Origin: Miscanthus floridulus
Lineage: Eukaryota > Streptophyta > Magnoliopsida > Poales > Poaceae
Reading direction: 5' to 3'
Length of the DNA: 64,000 nucleotides
Assembly (NCBI RefSeq): GCF_019320115.1
Contig: NC_089584.1
Coordinates: forward strand, 100,055,792 to 100,119,791
This document shows, piece by piece, positions 1-12,078 of this stretch. Position 1 is the first letter of the stretch; each line of letters starts with the position of its first letter. The translations under genes were made by a program, and so were the position numbers. The notes below the pieces were generated by a model, which was given only the letters and a program-made list of their open reading frames with translations, ran no database searches and was not told the DNA's origin.

Positions 1-647
1 CATAGGAGCAAGAAGATTATTAACCAATGGCCATTGACAACAATATACATGGAATATGACTTACATTCAAATTAATCTAATAAGAAATATACAAGATGTG
101 AGCAAAGTAAATATATGTCACTTTCATGACAGTCATGTAATCTTGCCCTGTCTTTCTATTTATAGAATGTTAGTGTCTCTACTGCAGACATTTTTTTTTA
201 GAAATTAGGACTTTGGGCCTAGTTTCATCAGAAACTCCAAAAGAAAAGTTAGTTTGTACAGGTGGCTATGAGGACGTATAGTTTTGTATCAAGATTCTTT
301 TGTTTACAAATGCATTCAGGATTTTAAACCTATATTTTCAGCGCATGAACTACCTTTACAGTAATTTATTTTTAATTCAAAAAGGATAAATTCAGCGCCT
401 AAAAGAAATGACAATTTTTTTGTCTCTTTTCATGTAAGGAATTAATAAAGTCCATGTCTTCAAAAAGATCATGAATGTAATCATTGAATTAAATATAAGC
501 AACTTATTAGAAGTATAGTTTCTCTGAAAAGTTGCTTCCTTTTTGGGTATTAATTATTTTTTAGAACTTCCAGGTATTAATTGTTGAAAGGCAACTTCAA
601 AACATAAATTTACATGAAATAATCTTTCATGGAAAACTGTACCGTAC
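1..647 (-). other. Intron of the TPK gene, running off the window
   Basis: AT-rich sequence downstream, in gene sense, of the TPK exon. The exon reaches a GTACGG donor at 647. On the minus strand I see no continuation of the EF-hand/C-terminal coding sequence expected of this family, so the last exon should lie left of base 1. No repeat or other gene is recognisable here. Confidence 0.6.
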
Positions 648-1723
648 CTTACAGCAGGATCGTTGTCTAGGTCTCCAACAAGTGGCTCATTGTCCATTTT
701 CTTCTGGAGGATCCATTTTGTAGTCCGCCGGTTTCTTTTGTCCATCCTTAAGTCTGTTAGGAACAAGAAGGCCTTTGCAACTGCTAAAGTGCTTACTAAC
801 AGGCACACAGTGGCAGTGAGCCTTCCTGCTGTTGTTGAGAAGCTTTTGTCTCCATATCCAACTGTTGTAACAGAAATGACTGATAAATAAAAACTATCGA
901 TCCAGTTTAAGCCCTCAACTTCATGTACTATGATTGTGCAAATTGAGATAGTGCCTGCTACAACCGCTAATGCAAGTATTACTTTCATCCTCCCTCTTGA
1001 CCTTTTCTTTCTAGCATCTATCATGTAGGTGTCAAACACCTTGTTAAGCTTGTTATCATCCATTGTGCTAAGTAGAACTGTTCTCTGCTTGTCCAGTACA
1101 TTTGTCAACAGCCCATTTAGCATAAGGTCGATGAAATGAACACCAACTAGTAGGAACAAGCATGTGAACACCTTTGTGAAGGTAGTACAGGGGACTATGT
1201 CACCGTATCCTATTGTGCACAAACTAATGATGGTGAAGTAAAGGGCATCCACTAACTTGAATGTGGATTTCCCCTTGAAGCCTTCAACATTTGTCATGTA
1301 CACAAGTACCCCTATTGAGATGTATAAGATGACACTGACAATAGCCTGCCTTGCAATTGATGGTGTATATTGTGCAGCGGCAGCATGGCTTTGGCCATCA
1401 CGCTCATCCACACAGGGTGCTTCTTTGCTTGATGTGAATATAGAAGGTGAAGAGTGCAGCCGCTGGATATTTGGTGAGGATACCATATTGGTACTTTCAT
1501 CAGTGCACGGCAGATGATTGAGAGCACTGAAGTTAGCTTTGAGATAATTGTTTGGGGAAAAGGAAGTTGCACACCTGCTTGGAACATCACTGGATCTTTT
1601 TCTTTCTTTCTTGGAAATGTATTTGTGGTCACGCTGTACCAAAGGTAACAGAGGCTCTTCCATGGAAGACATATTGGAGGTTGGATTGCTTAGTTGCAGC
1701 TTGCAGTTCTCAGGCTGGATCAT
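648..1723 (-). CDS. TPK: Two-pore potassium channel (TPK family), first exon, 3' end missing
   Basis: This is a K+ channel subunit with two pore domains, a family that usually sits in the plant vacuolar membrane. The ATG at 1723 is chosen because the codon before it is TTG. The exon encodes about 358 residues. There is a basic and Ser-rich N-terminus, a transmembrane helix near 128-145, pore 1 with filter TIGYGD (GYGD at 172-175), a helix near 183-205, a third helix near 247-268, pore 2 with TVGYGD (GYGD at 289-292), and a fourth helix near 303-325. Residues 88-93 read RLHSSP, which fits a 14-3-3 RxxSxP site. The exon ends in the start of an EF-hand loop (DLDND at 351-355), where known TPK genes have their single intron. 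Both filters are intact. The sequence looks closer to the TPK2/3/5-like group than to vacuolar TPK1, but the paralog is not settled. Confidence 0.93.
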
Positions 1724-3525
1724 CAATTTATATCCATGGTGGTTCTGCTGAGACCATGACGATGGAAGTGGTGGCCATTACGCACATGGATGGACACTTC
1801 CCTGGCGTTTCTGGGATGAATGGACTGGTTTACATCATATCTTGAAACATATCTTTCTTATTTATTGCAACATCTATATCGTGCAGTTTCTAGTATCCTG
1901 CATCGTAGCTGAAGCAAGAGGCAACTGATGAAAGAGAAAGAATGGTGGGCATATTCTTTTGTCTGATGTCTGAAACAGAACCATAGTTTTATACTTTTAT
2001 CTTCGCAATCCCTGTGTTGTGGCAGGAATATCACGCACTGAATCACTCTTTGTTCACTGCACGTGCACGAATTATGTGTTTCTGAGTTACACTTCGATGC
2101 AGGTACCCAAGAAGACCCAAGTTGAGAATGGCTTATGAGTAGTTGGATCTTGCAAGTTGTTTCCGTGCTTGGGATGGTCCATTGGATCTTAGGCAGTGCC
2201 ATATTCTGCAGGACGACTACGCCTAACAACTAGAGTGAATGCGGGGTTACCTTCATCTCTGGATGGAAACATATCGATTTGTTGCTGTGCTGAGATCTCA
2301 TTGTCGGCGATGGATATACTGATATACAGTACAGATAGCACGTACTGAAAGCTTATCAAGCTGAAAAATCTTGACCGGAGATAGCACCTACATCCGTATC
2401 TGTGAGTGCTCGTTATCTCTATGTGGACTTAATTGAAGGGAGCCTGTTCCAGGTCATCCCTCTGCGTGCATTTGCATGCAGAGAAGGCTGCAGTCAAGTT
2501 GTACAAGCCATGTCTAGATATTTCCCGAAGACTTGAGAATTCCAATTCCAAGCACTGCTTCAAGCTTTCTGACATGAGTGCAGGTGATGATAAATTTCAA
2601 GATCTCTGTACCCAGTAGTAAATAACAGAACAATCCATGGAGTACTAAATGAGAATGTGAGATTGTTGTTGTTTCGTTTGTGGGAGATCTAGGGGAATCC
2701 AGTCTGAGAAGGGGGATTGGAACTATTCCCCCGTTCCGAATGACAGCCACACAGGAGCTCTGCTCGTTAAACATTTTTCTGTTTCAGTTTTGTTTCCTGA
2801 ACCTTGCGTAACGCATATATTGTGTTACTAGAGTAGAGGTAGAACACGTCCATCAGTATACAACAGGCAGCAGCTCCCTTTCACGGGATTTTCTGTGTCG
2901 CCTAATCATCGGATAAGGGAAGCACAGCACTACTGTAAACCTTCAAACAAGGCTTACAATGTCCACAGCGAAATTACCATTCGGTTCATATGTGATGGCT
3001 GTTACAGTACTTGTTTATACTGTTTCTGTGATACGCTGAAGAAACTAGCAACTCCTGGTTGGTTTAATAAAAGGAACTTCGTTTAATAATGGGATCTTGT
3101 GAGCGTGCGGCGTGCGCACCTCGGTCTCCGGGCCTCGTCACTCGTCAGCCCAACCAATTCGAGCAGTTCTGGGCTCCCACTCCAAGTCGGCCCAGTAGGC
3201 ACCAGCGAGCTGCTGCTACCCAATCAACAACAAGGCCGAGCAGGAATATAGGATGGTGCAAAGCAGCAAAGGTTAGTAGATGGGCTTTGAGCCACCCACA
3301 GACTTGTTGGGCTCTCCACATAATTTTTTTATCATAAAGTTTTGGAAGCAAATAAAAAAAAACTCTAATAGACTGTGAACTACTTTTCATAAGTTTTGGA
3401 GAGGCTACATGACTCTCTAAAATTCAATATACGGTAGTTTTCTTATGAATTTTTCACACGAGTAAATTTATGCTAGGGTTTTGAAGTGTATAGAACAAAA
3501 AAAATGGAGAGTATGTTGGAGATAA
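1724..3525 (-). other. 5' flank and probable leader/promoter of TPK
   Basis: Non-coding sequence upstream of the channel gene. A minus-strand TATA-like string (GTATAAAA) lies near 1988-1996, about 270 bases before the ATG. No protein family is recognisable in either strand, and the short reading frames lack support. From about 3080 to 3300 the DNA turns GC-richer, without a feature I can name. Confidence 0.4.
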
Positions 3526-3534
3526 ATATGAGAG
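3526..3534. repeat. Target-site duplication, left copy (MULE)
   Basis: ATATGAGAG, repeated at 4552-4560 on the other side of the palindromic element. Confidence 0.8.
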
Positions 3535-4550
3535 GGAAAAAGTCTACTTAACCCCCTCAACTATTAGTGGTTGTTTACTTCACCCCCTCAACTATAAAAC
3601 TAGGTATTCTACCATTCAAACTATTGAAAACCGTCTAAATAACCCACTGAGACGGTTTTGAAAGTGGTTTTGCTGACGTGGCATATTAAAAAGTCTATAT
3701 AACCTCCTAACATATCAAGAATTGACTGCATGACCCCCTCAACTATAAAATATGATATTGTAGCCCTTAAAGCATCTAATAATGTTCAAATAATGGTCAT
3801 GTAGGGTCGTTTGGACACCGAATCCCACCACAATGGCCTAAGCACACATGCTTGCACACAGTCCTATCGGCCGCCTCCCTCTCTGAACTCTTTCTAGGCT
3901 TGTGCTACCGTCCGGTGAGCACCATCTTGTTTCCTACTCCACCTCATGCACTCCTCGATAACATAGAGCACATGCGACGCTTGTGCCCTTTTTGTCATCT
4001 AGCTCCTCCCACTCCCACATCCTCGCCCCCTCTCGCTTTCTCCTCTGATTGCTACCTAAAAACTGAAGGACAATCGGATAGAGGATGTGGGAGGGGCTGA
4101 ACGACGACGATGTAGGCATGGCGTGCTTGAGCTCAATGCCATCGACGAGTGATGGGAGGTGAAGCAGGAGACAAGATGGCCTGCCTAAAAAGAGTAGGGA
4201 GGTGGAGGCAACAAATGGCCTGCGTGCAAGCATGTGTGTTTAGGCGTGTGGCGGGATACGGTGTCCAAACAACCCTAAAGACCATCCGATGAGTCATTTG
4301 AATATTATTTGATGCTTTGCGGGCTATAATATCATGTTTTATAGTTGAGGGGGTCATACAGTCAATTCTTAATATGTGAGGAGGTTATATAGACTTTTTA
4401 ATATGTCATGTCAGCAAAACCACTTTCAAAACCGTCTCAGGGGGTTATTTAGACGCTTTTCAATAGTTTGAGGGGTGGAATACCTGGTTTTATAGGTGGG
4501 GTGAAGTAGACAACTAACAATAGTTGAGGGGGTTAAGTAGACTTTTTTCC
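3535..4550. mobile_element. Palindromic Mutator-like (MULE) foldback element
   Basis: Both ends read GGAAAAA(A)GTCTACTTAACC inwards. The outer inverted repeats (about 3535-3890 and 4195-4550) match closely, including the run CCCCCTCAACTATT. The inner halves still pair in a degenerate way, so the element is close to one palindrome with arms of about 500 bases. The flank ATATGAGAG at 3526-3534 recurs at 4552-4560. A 9-10 base target duplication with long terminal inverted repeats is the Mutator pattern. No transposase is present, so it is non-autonomous. The central sequence encodes nothing I recognise. Confidence 0.85.
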
Positions 4551-4551
4551 T

Positions 4552-4560
4552 ATATGAGAG
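4552..4560. repeat. Target-site duplication, right copy (MULE)
   Basis: ATATGAGAG, matching 3526-3534. Base 4551 (T) differs from the base before the left copy (A), so the duplication is 9 bases, or 10 with one mismatch. Confidence 0.8.
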
Positions 4561-4890
4561 ATATACAAAGAGAATATTCATTAAATGGATCTTCAAATAG
4601 GGATATAGAGATGAAAATATAAAGAGACACTTAGAGTTGCTTTATAAAAGGATATAAGCGGATTACAGAAGGTTCGTACTGCCGTATCAAATTTATATGG
4701 AGGCAGAGAACGAAGGAGAAAAGGCAGAAGAGAAACAAGCTATGAAAAAAATAGTGTGAGAGAATGAGATTAGTCAGCTACTAATGGTGTAGCATGTATG
4801 TACAAGAACAACTAACTTTTATATGCATGGATTTTTAAATGGTTTGTGTAAATAATATGACAATGCTGTGAGGGAGCGTGATGAACGCCC

Positions 4891-5018
4891 TGTTCGTTTG
4901 GGCTTGTTTGGCTTATAAGCCATGACTGAAAGTATGGTTGAATGATTTGGTGTGAAAGAAAAATACTATTCGTTGACTGATAAGCCATGGCTTATAAGCC
5001 AAATACGACGGAGCGAAT
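4891..5018. mobile_element. Small MITE with perfect internal inverted repeat
   Basis: TTTGGCTTATAAGCCATG at 4907-4924 is repeated in perfect inverted orientation at 4986-5003. The surroundings (CCTGTTCGTTTGG and similar) resemble short hAT-like grass MITEs. The core GGCTTATAAGCC is itself a palindrome. No target duplication could be fixed. A similar, weaker element may lie at 5206-5312. Confidence 0.5.
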
Positions 5019-5616
5019 GGCTGAAAACCCGTTGCAAATGAAGGACGATCCGAGGCGGCGACGACGGCGACAGAGAAGAGACAAGACCGTGGGTGGGTCC
5101 GATGAATTTACTTCAGCTCAGTTGGATCTCAATCTATACGTACGTGGTGGCAGTTGGCACCTCGGTCTGGAGAGAAAATTTTGAAACGTGACATCTCATA
5201 AGCCACGGTCTGTTCAGCTGATATTAAAATCGACTGATAAATTGACTGAAGATATTTTATTATAAGAGAAAAATACTATAAATTCTAATTGATAAACCGA
5301 CTCCAGCGAATATGCTTGTGCCGTCGAGATCGACGGATGCCTCCCCGTTGATCTCTGTCAGTCTTTCCAGTTCGTGGGTCCCATGGAACCGCTGGATCGA
5401 TCCGATCCATAGGTGCGCGCACAAATTCCATGTGTTTCTTGTGGCTCTGCGCTCTTCGCGCGCATCTACTCCGTACTTGTACCAGCGGCTTGTGACGTGC
5501 GCTCGTTTCGTTTCCCAACCAGCTTTTAAAAAGGGTTCATTTACTTCATTACCAACGACCACGATAGCGCCAGGCGCGTAGTTGCACGAACCCAGCGCAG
5601 ACACGCGACCTTGCAG

Positions 5617-5848
5617 GGCTTGTTTAGACTGCGGTTAGGAATCAGTATCCGACACTGCAGCACTTTTGTTTATATTTGATAATTATTGTTTAATCATGGT
5701 TTAACTAGGTTTAAAAAATTCGTCTCGTAATTTACAATCAAACTATATAATTAGTTATTTTTTTTATCTATATTTAATACTCCATACATGTGTCAAAGAT
5801 TTGATGTGATGAAGAGAGAGTGAAAAAACTTACAATCTAAACAAGGCC
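5617..5848. mobile_element. MITE with GGCTTGTTTAG-type ends
   Basis: It starts GGCTTGTTTAGA and ends TCTAAACAAGGCC, and the trinucleotide CAG flanks both ends (5614-5616 and 5849-5851). The interior (TTCGTCTCGTAATTTAC and following) resembles the elements at 6898 and 8122. A 3-base duplication suggests a PIF/Harbinger relative, although CAG is not the usual TWA. Confidence 0.6.
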
Positions 5849-6456
5849 CAGAAGCCGATGGTGTCAGGTCAACAGCTCTGCTGTACACTGTACCTGTACT
5901 GGTCAAAAACGACGACCCTCGAGAGATGCCCTCAATCAGCGCGATCGTTAGCAGACAAAATTATGAAAAGATTCGTACAAGTGCCGGATCATGGCGGGGC
6001 TCAAGAAATTCTAATGCTCTCCATTCACGGCATTTTGGAGCTGTCTGAATCCAACAATTTGTGAACTTTGATTGGATGTTACGTGTATGTGTGTTTTTCT
6101 AATTGTTTTGGGGGGATATTTCAAATTGCTTACGAGTAAACTCGTATTGAAAAGTAGCTTTACAAATAATAATCTTTTGCTTTGTACTATTATATTATAT
6201 AGATATAGTATCATACTTGGTTGTTAAATCTTAATCGAATATGATGCGTTTTATGACTTTGCCATCCTAGTTTATCGAGTTTGGTTCTACGATTCTATAG
6301 TAGAGTATATGATTTTTACAATTTTAATTGTTATTATGATTCTATGATTTGTGATCCTAGCATTCAAGGTTCCAGTCTGATTTAAGATCATGAAATTTTT
6401 TGACAACCTTGGTCAAAATGTGTTTAGGGGACTATATTGATGTCTATAAATGTATA
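5849..6456. other. Intergenic, no gene seen
   Basis: AT-rich spacer between two MITEs. Short open frames are present, but nothing in them resembles a protein family. Confidence 0.5.
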
Positions 6457-6716
6457 CTCGCTCTGTTCCAAAATAGAAGTCGTTCTCGCTTCCCGATAAG
6501 TCGGGTTTTTTTTTTAACTTTGACCAATTATATATAAAAAAATATTAATATTTGTAATACATAATTAATATCATTAGATAGATTATGGAATATATTTTTA
6601 TAATAAACTTATTTGGAGATATAAATGTTGCACGTATTTTCTACAAACTTAGTCAAAGTTGAGAAAGTTCGACCTGCACGTATCCCATAACGACTTCTAC
6701 TGTAGGAGGGAGGGAG
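6457..6716. mobile_element. Stowaway-type MITE (Tc1/mariner)
   Basis: The left end is CTCGCTCTGTTCCAAAATA and the right end is TAGGAGGGAGGGAG. These are the Stowaway consensus ends, slightly decayed on the left. Both are flanked by TA (6455-6456 and 6717-6718). The interior is AT-rich and non-coding. Confidence 0.85.
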
Positions 6717-6897
6717 TATATATAACCACTTGTTTCTGGGAATCAAACCCACTGGTTAATAGCACTGCTAGACTAGAAAATGTCCTGGTTAGTTGAAAGT
6801 TTTAAAGGTTCTAGATTTCTAGTTGAAAGTTTTATTATTGTTCAATTAACCGGTGCATTAAACAATGGGAATGGATGCTGATCGAACGGTAATATAA

Positions 6898-7137
6898 GGC
6901 TGTGTTTAGTTCAAGAAAGTTAGAATTTGGGTTACTGTAGCACGTTCGTTTTTATTTGGCAAATAGTGTTCAAATATGGATTAATTAGGCTCAAAACGTT
7001 CGTCTCGTAATTTCCTACCAAACTGTGCAATTAGTTTTTTTTCGTCTACATTAATGCTCTATGCACGGGCCGTAAACATTTGATGTGACAGGTACTATAG
7101 CACTTTTTGAAATATTGAGATGGAAGTAAACAAGGGC
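6898..7137. mobile_element. Tourist-like MITE, TSD TAA
   Basis: It starts GGCTGTGTTTAGTTC and ends AAACAAGGGC, and is flanked by TAA on both sides (6895-6897 and 7138-7140). It is the same family as the element at 8122-8364, which lies in opposite orientation. The TAA duplication points to PIF/Harbinger. Confidence 0.75.
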
Positions 7138-7800
7138 TAAAGATCTTGTCGGGGCCGCAGGCCCCTGGCAGTCTAGCACTGCAAGACTAGCAGCTAGCAG
7201 TCTCTAGTTTTTATAGTCGAGTTGACCTGCTGGCCAGTAGCAGCTAGCAGCCTTGAGAGCGAAGCATATGAGCCCAGAGCCTTGACGACCAAGCTCAGAT
7301 GCCCAGCTCGGAGCCCCGGACTGATCAATAACGAAAGCGGACAAAATCAATCAGCTGATCTTCGTTTCCCTGAAGAAAATTAGGGGATTATATACACGAT
7401 TTGGCGGCTACCTTGACACTAAGCTAGCTACGCACTTTAGTGTTTGACCAGAGCATGAACATGGAGATCCTTGGATGCCAAGGAAAGATTTCCAATATAA
7501 TAATGACAACAAATAAAATAGGAGGTTCTGCCTAACACATAAGCAACGGCCGGACGTCTCTCTATCTGCATATCTATGCACGTGGCATATACCCATGCAT
7601 CTTTTTTTTGCGGCGCATAAAATCTGTACTCCCCTGAAATATTTGTTTTTTTTGGTAACTTACTTTTATGATACAAAATAAGTGCTATTAAATATTTATT
7701 GAAATTGAAAGTAGTTTCTTATGATTAAAAGATCAATTTTAATAAATATATTAATAAACCGATAGTTGGTCAAAATCCTATCATTCTAAAAAATAAAATT
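7138..7800. other. Intergenic, no gene seen
   Basis: Low-complexity and AT-rich sequence with a GC-richer patch near 7150-7320. No coding or element signature could be supported. Confidence 0.5.
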
Positions 7801-8118
7801 GGCCTTATTTAGTTCCTCCCCTAAAGTTTACTCCCTATCATATCAGATGTTTGGAAAACATATATGGAATATTAAATATAGACTAAAAAATAACAAATTG
7901 CACAGATTGTGACTAATTTACGAGATGGATTTTTTAAGCCTAATTAGTCTACGATTTGACAACGTGGTGCTACAGTAAACATATGCTGATAATGGATTAA
8001 TTAGGCTTAATAAATTTGTCTCGCAGATTACTGAGGACTTCTATAATTTATTTTATTATTACTATCCGAATATTCATATATAACATCTCGACGTGACACT
8101 CGATGTGACATCCTAAAC
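7801..8118. mobile_element. Degenerate MITE of the same superfamily
   Basis: It begins GGCCTTATTTAGTTCC and contains the typical inner blocks GCCTAATTAGTC and TTAATTAGGCTT. Its right end is obscured where the 8122 MITE starts, so that element probably inserted into its tail. Confidence 0.5.
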
Positions 8119-8121
8119 TTT

Positions 8122-8364
8122 GCCCTTGTTTAGTTCCACCCAACTTCCAAAAAGTTGCTACAGTACCTGTCACATCGAATGTTTGCGACCCGTGCATGGA
8201 GCATTAAATGTAGACGAAAAGAAAAACTAATTGCACAGTTTGGTGGGAAATTGCGAGACGAACGTTTTGAGCCTAATTAGTCCATGTTTGAATACTATTT
8301 ATCAAATAAAAACGAACGTGCTACAATAGCCCTAAAATCCAAATTCCTACCACTAAACACAGCC
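8122..8364. mobile_element. Tourist-like MITE, inverted relative to 6898-7137
   Basis: It starts GCCCTTGTTTAGTTCC and ends ACTAAACACAGCC, and is flanked by TTT on both sides (8119-8121 and 8365-8367). The interior matches the reverse complement of 6898-7137 closely, including TTTGAATACTATTT and AACGAACGTGCTAC. Confidence 0.7.
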
Positions 8365-8797
8365 TTTATCCTCCCTCGATTTAAACACGAGTACTGCATC
8401 CTAAACTCGTAGGAGAGGAAGTACGGAGCATATATATGGATGTTACCTGACGCTGACGACATCCATGGTCATCTATCGCCACGAAATTGCTATATCAATG
8501 AGTACAAGTACTAGTACACTACTGTCCATTTGGAAAAAGCATACGTCCTCAATTCTGAAAAAAATAAATTTCAAATGATATCGAATAAAGTTATTTTAAA
8601 TTTAATAAAATTTATTAAAAAATAATATTTGTAATATTAAATAGGTGTTATTATATTCATCATAGAACATTTTTACATAGTATACGTATTGACTATCATA
8701 ATAGTATTAAATACCATTTCTTTATTAGCAAATTCTAGATGGTGTGACTAAAAATAAAATTAGATTTGCATCTTTTCAAGACAGTTAATAGCAATTA
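8365..8797. other. Intergenic, no gene seen
   Basis: AT-rich spacer between the MITE cluster and the G1 retrotransposon. It may contain decayed MITE sequence around 8540-8760, but no ends could be identified. Confidence 0.45.
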
Positions 8798-8802
8798 GTT
8801 GG

Positions 8803-9087
8803 TGTTGAAGGGAGGTACCCCGGCACCACTCCTCCCCTAACCCTCGACCTGGCGCTGCCTCGACTAATCCGTCCTCGTCCTGGGCACCACCCCCGCGACA
8901 AGGGTGCCCTCGATCGTTTTTTTCATCTGTGCGTTCAGGGGGCACGATCGAAAGTCAGTTGCGCCGGAAGAGCGTGGCGAGAAGGTGCAAGACGGTGACG
9001 ACGAACAAACTCTCGCTGGGGGCGCACAAAGGTCGTCACCTGTCGCGAAAAGGAACCGTCCCGTCAGCAATTGGACTCGGAAGTGGT
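8803..9087 (+). repeat. G1 5' LTR, first part
   Basis: Matches 36812 to about 37096 of the 3' LTR, from GGGAGGTACCCCGGCA to GCAATTGGACYCGGRAGTGG. It is interrupted by the C1 insertion after GTGGT at 9083-9087. Confidence 0.9.
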
Positions 9088-10974
9088 TGAAAGGTCCTAA
9101 TGGCTAAAGAGGGGTGAATAGCCTATTAAAAAAATTCTACAACAACATTAAGGCAAGTGATTAGTAAATAAGATGGTGAAGCGAATTTTGCGCTAGCACT
9201 ACATTTGTGTTGCAAGCCACCTACCCAATTCTAAAATCTATGATCTTAAGTATATCACAACAAGGCTAAGTCACTAATTTATACCTAGGTGAGCAAGCTA
9301 GCAAGAGAACTACAACTAAGAGCTACACTAACTAGTTTCAATTACCACAAGGTCTACACAAGTAAAGGCACAATGTAATACAAGAGAGTGATAGAGAGGT
9401 ATACCGCTGTGGCAAGTGATCAATCAATGAATACCAATGAATTCCAAGGAGACCATCAAGACACAATGATTTTTCCTCCGAGGTTCACTTGCTTGCCGGC
9501 AAGCTAGTCCCTGTTGTGGCGATTCACTCACTTAGAGGTTCACGCGCTAATTGGCATCACACACCAAATCCGCAACCGGGTGCCGCACAATCAACACAAG
9601 ATGAGGATCACACAAGCCACGAGCAATCCACTAGAGTACCTTTTGGATCTCTACCGGGAAAAGGTCCAGAACCCCTCACAATCACCATGATCAGAGCCGG
9701 AGACAAGCACCTTCCTTCGCTCGACGATCCTTGCTGCTCCAAGCCATCTAGGCGGCGGCACCCACCAAGAGTAACAAGCGAATCCTGCAGCGAAACATGA
9801 ACACCAAGTGCCTCTAGATACAATCACTCAAGCAATGCACTTGGATTCACTCCTCACAAAGATGATGAATCAATGATGGAGATAAGTGAGAGGGCTTTGG
9901 CTAAGCTCATAAGGTTGCTATGTCAATGCAAATGGCCACGAGAATGAGCTAGAGCCGTCCAAACGCCTTATATAGGTGTCCCCTCGAAATAGAACCATTG
10001 GCTCTCTATTGTCAGCTTCCACGACACGATCGGACGCGCCGATCAGTTTGATCGGATGTACCACCTCAGAGTCCGATCGCTGATCCGCTATCACGTGTCA
10101 CCACGGTTCAATGAGCACCGCACGATCCCAACAGTCAACTTGATCACTCGTGCGGTTAAGTCAAGACCGGACGCACTACGGAGATGACCGGACACACCCT
10201 CGCCTAGAGTTCGGTCATTTCTAGTAAGCATCCAGAGAGGCAAAATCACGACTGGACACGTCAGGTCACGCATGACCGGACACGTCGGTGAGTCCGGTCA
10301 CCACTGCCTCGCTCTGATGCTTGTGTCAGCGTACGTCATAGCTTGACAGGACGCATGCCCTGTGCGTCCGGTCACTTTCACTATTTGGTGTATGGTCAAA
10401 GGACCGAGGGCGGCCTTCGCTGCGTGCCACTAACTGGACATGGCTGCTGAGTCTGGTCGCTGCTAGAACAGCGTCCGATCACCTCGAGACAACCCCTTCT
10501 CAACTCTAACTTTGTCATCCTTGATCAAATGTGCCAACCACCAAGTGTATCACCTTGTGCGCGTGTGTTAGCATATTTTCACAAACATTTTTAAGGGTGT
10601 TAGCACTCACTAGAATCTAAATGCATATGCAATGAGTTAGAACATCTAGTGGCACTTTGATAACCACATTTCGATACGAGTTTCACTCTTAATAGTACGG
10701 CTATCGATCATAAATGTGATCACACTCGCTAAGTGTCTCGATCACCAAACCAAAAGAAGCTCCTATCAAGTTTCACCTTTGCCTTGAGCTTTTTGTTTTT
10801 CTCTTTCTTCTTTTCCAAGCCGAGCACTTGATCATCACCATGGTCACACCATCATCATGATCTTCACCACTTGCTCCATTACTTGGAATGTGCGACCTAT
10901 CTCATGATCACTTTGATAAACTAGGTTAGCACTTAGGGTTTCATCAATTCACCAAAACCAAACTAGAGCTTTCA
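9088..10974 (-). repeat. C1 3' LTR (in element sense)
   Basis: Runs TGAAAGGTCC...GAGCTTTCA on the plus strand. A minus-strand TATA box (TATATAA) is at 9968-9974. The reading frames inside are not genes. Confidence 0.9.
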
Positions 10975-10990
10975 ATCTCTCCCTTTTTGG
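10975..10990 (-). other. C1 polypurine tract
   Basis: On the minus strand the sequence next to the 3' LTR reads CCAAAAAGGGAGAGAT, a classical plus-strand primer. Confidence 0.8.
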
Positions 10991-12078
10991 TAATTGATGA
11001 CAACCCTTTCATAAAGATATAAATTGAAATTCATTTGAATCCATGTTGTTTGCCCAACATATTTACTATATGTAAAAGAATATGGACAAGTTTCATGAAC
11101 CCCCATTGGTAGCATTTGCTCCCCCTACATATGTGCTAAGAGTTTGGATTGAAACTTGCACATATGCATGGATTTGAGTTGTGGGAGAATAATGTCTTCC
11201 AAATAATGCTAAGATATAAGAGATGGACCTTTGAAGCGTGATACCAATCAGAGTGCACCAATATACTATCTTTAGCACCATTAGTAACTAGACATACACA
11301 AAAACTAGAATACCCCGTGAGATCAACATTAGAAGCAAGGGTCTAGTTTTCACAATATAAACACAAATCTAGTTACTCAACCTATGCATGCTAGTTTTTT
11401 ATTTAATCATTTAAACCTACAACTAGCATACACCACACAAGCATGTAATTTTATATTTTTTAAAAAAACTTGTGCCATGCAAGCAAACATATGAAATGCA
11501 CATTCTTGTGTGCTCAAATTTTAATTGATCCCCTTACTTTCTCATATCTCTTCCCCTATGTTAAAGTTCTCCCCCTTTGTCATCTTTTATCTTTTCACTA
11601 TCTTTGTGCAATTTCTCCCCCTTTGTCATCGATGACCACAAAGGTTCAATTTTAGATACGTTAAGATTATCAATGTCAATCAATGGGGTGAGGATCATTT
11701 TCCCATATTTGGTCCAATCTAGAACACTTGCCAAAGATATTTAACTCGGTTTGATCCAAAGACAAGCTTCTTCACACCTCATTTCAAGGGTTATCTTGTA
11801 CAATGTTGAGTTAAACACTTATAGCTCATTTTCTAGATTAAACACTAGGATCACAAGCCCACAAATATGTCATATGCTACCACTAGATCAAATCAAGCAT
11901 AGAAGCAATTGTGGTACCATACAAGCATCAAATTCATTTTATTTTCACAAATGAGCCTAAGACATGTGAGGAATGACTAGATGCACTAAACAAGTCCTTA
12001 GCAAAGGATGTATGCATGCCAATCAACTTTTACATTGGATTGTTTGAAGAAGAGGCATGTCATACAAGTGGGGGTGTA
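10991..12078 (-). other. C1 non-coding 3' region
   Basis: Untranslated tail between RNase H and the polypurine tract. It holds repeats of CTCCCCCTTTGTCATC (near 11570 and 11615) and nothing coding. Confidence 0.6.

Noticed and set aside
3852..4233. Captured gene fragment inside the Mutator-like palindrome
   Set aside because: Frames of 80-100 codons exist on both strands, but the sequence is the palindrome itself and matches nothing I know.
9489..9823. Open frames of 70-100 codons within the C1 LTRs (also 22858-23250)
   Set aside because: They lie inside LTR sequence, differ between the two LTRs by shifts, and resemble no protein.
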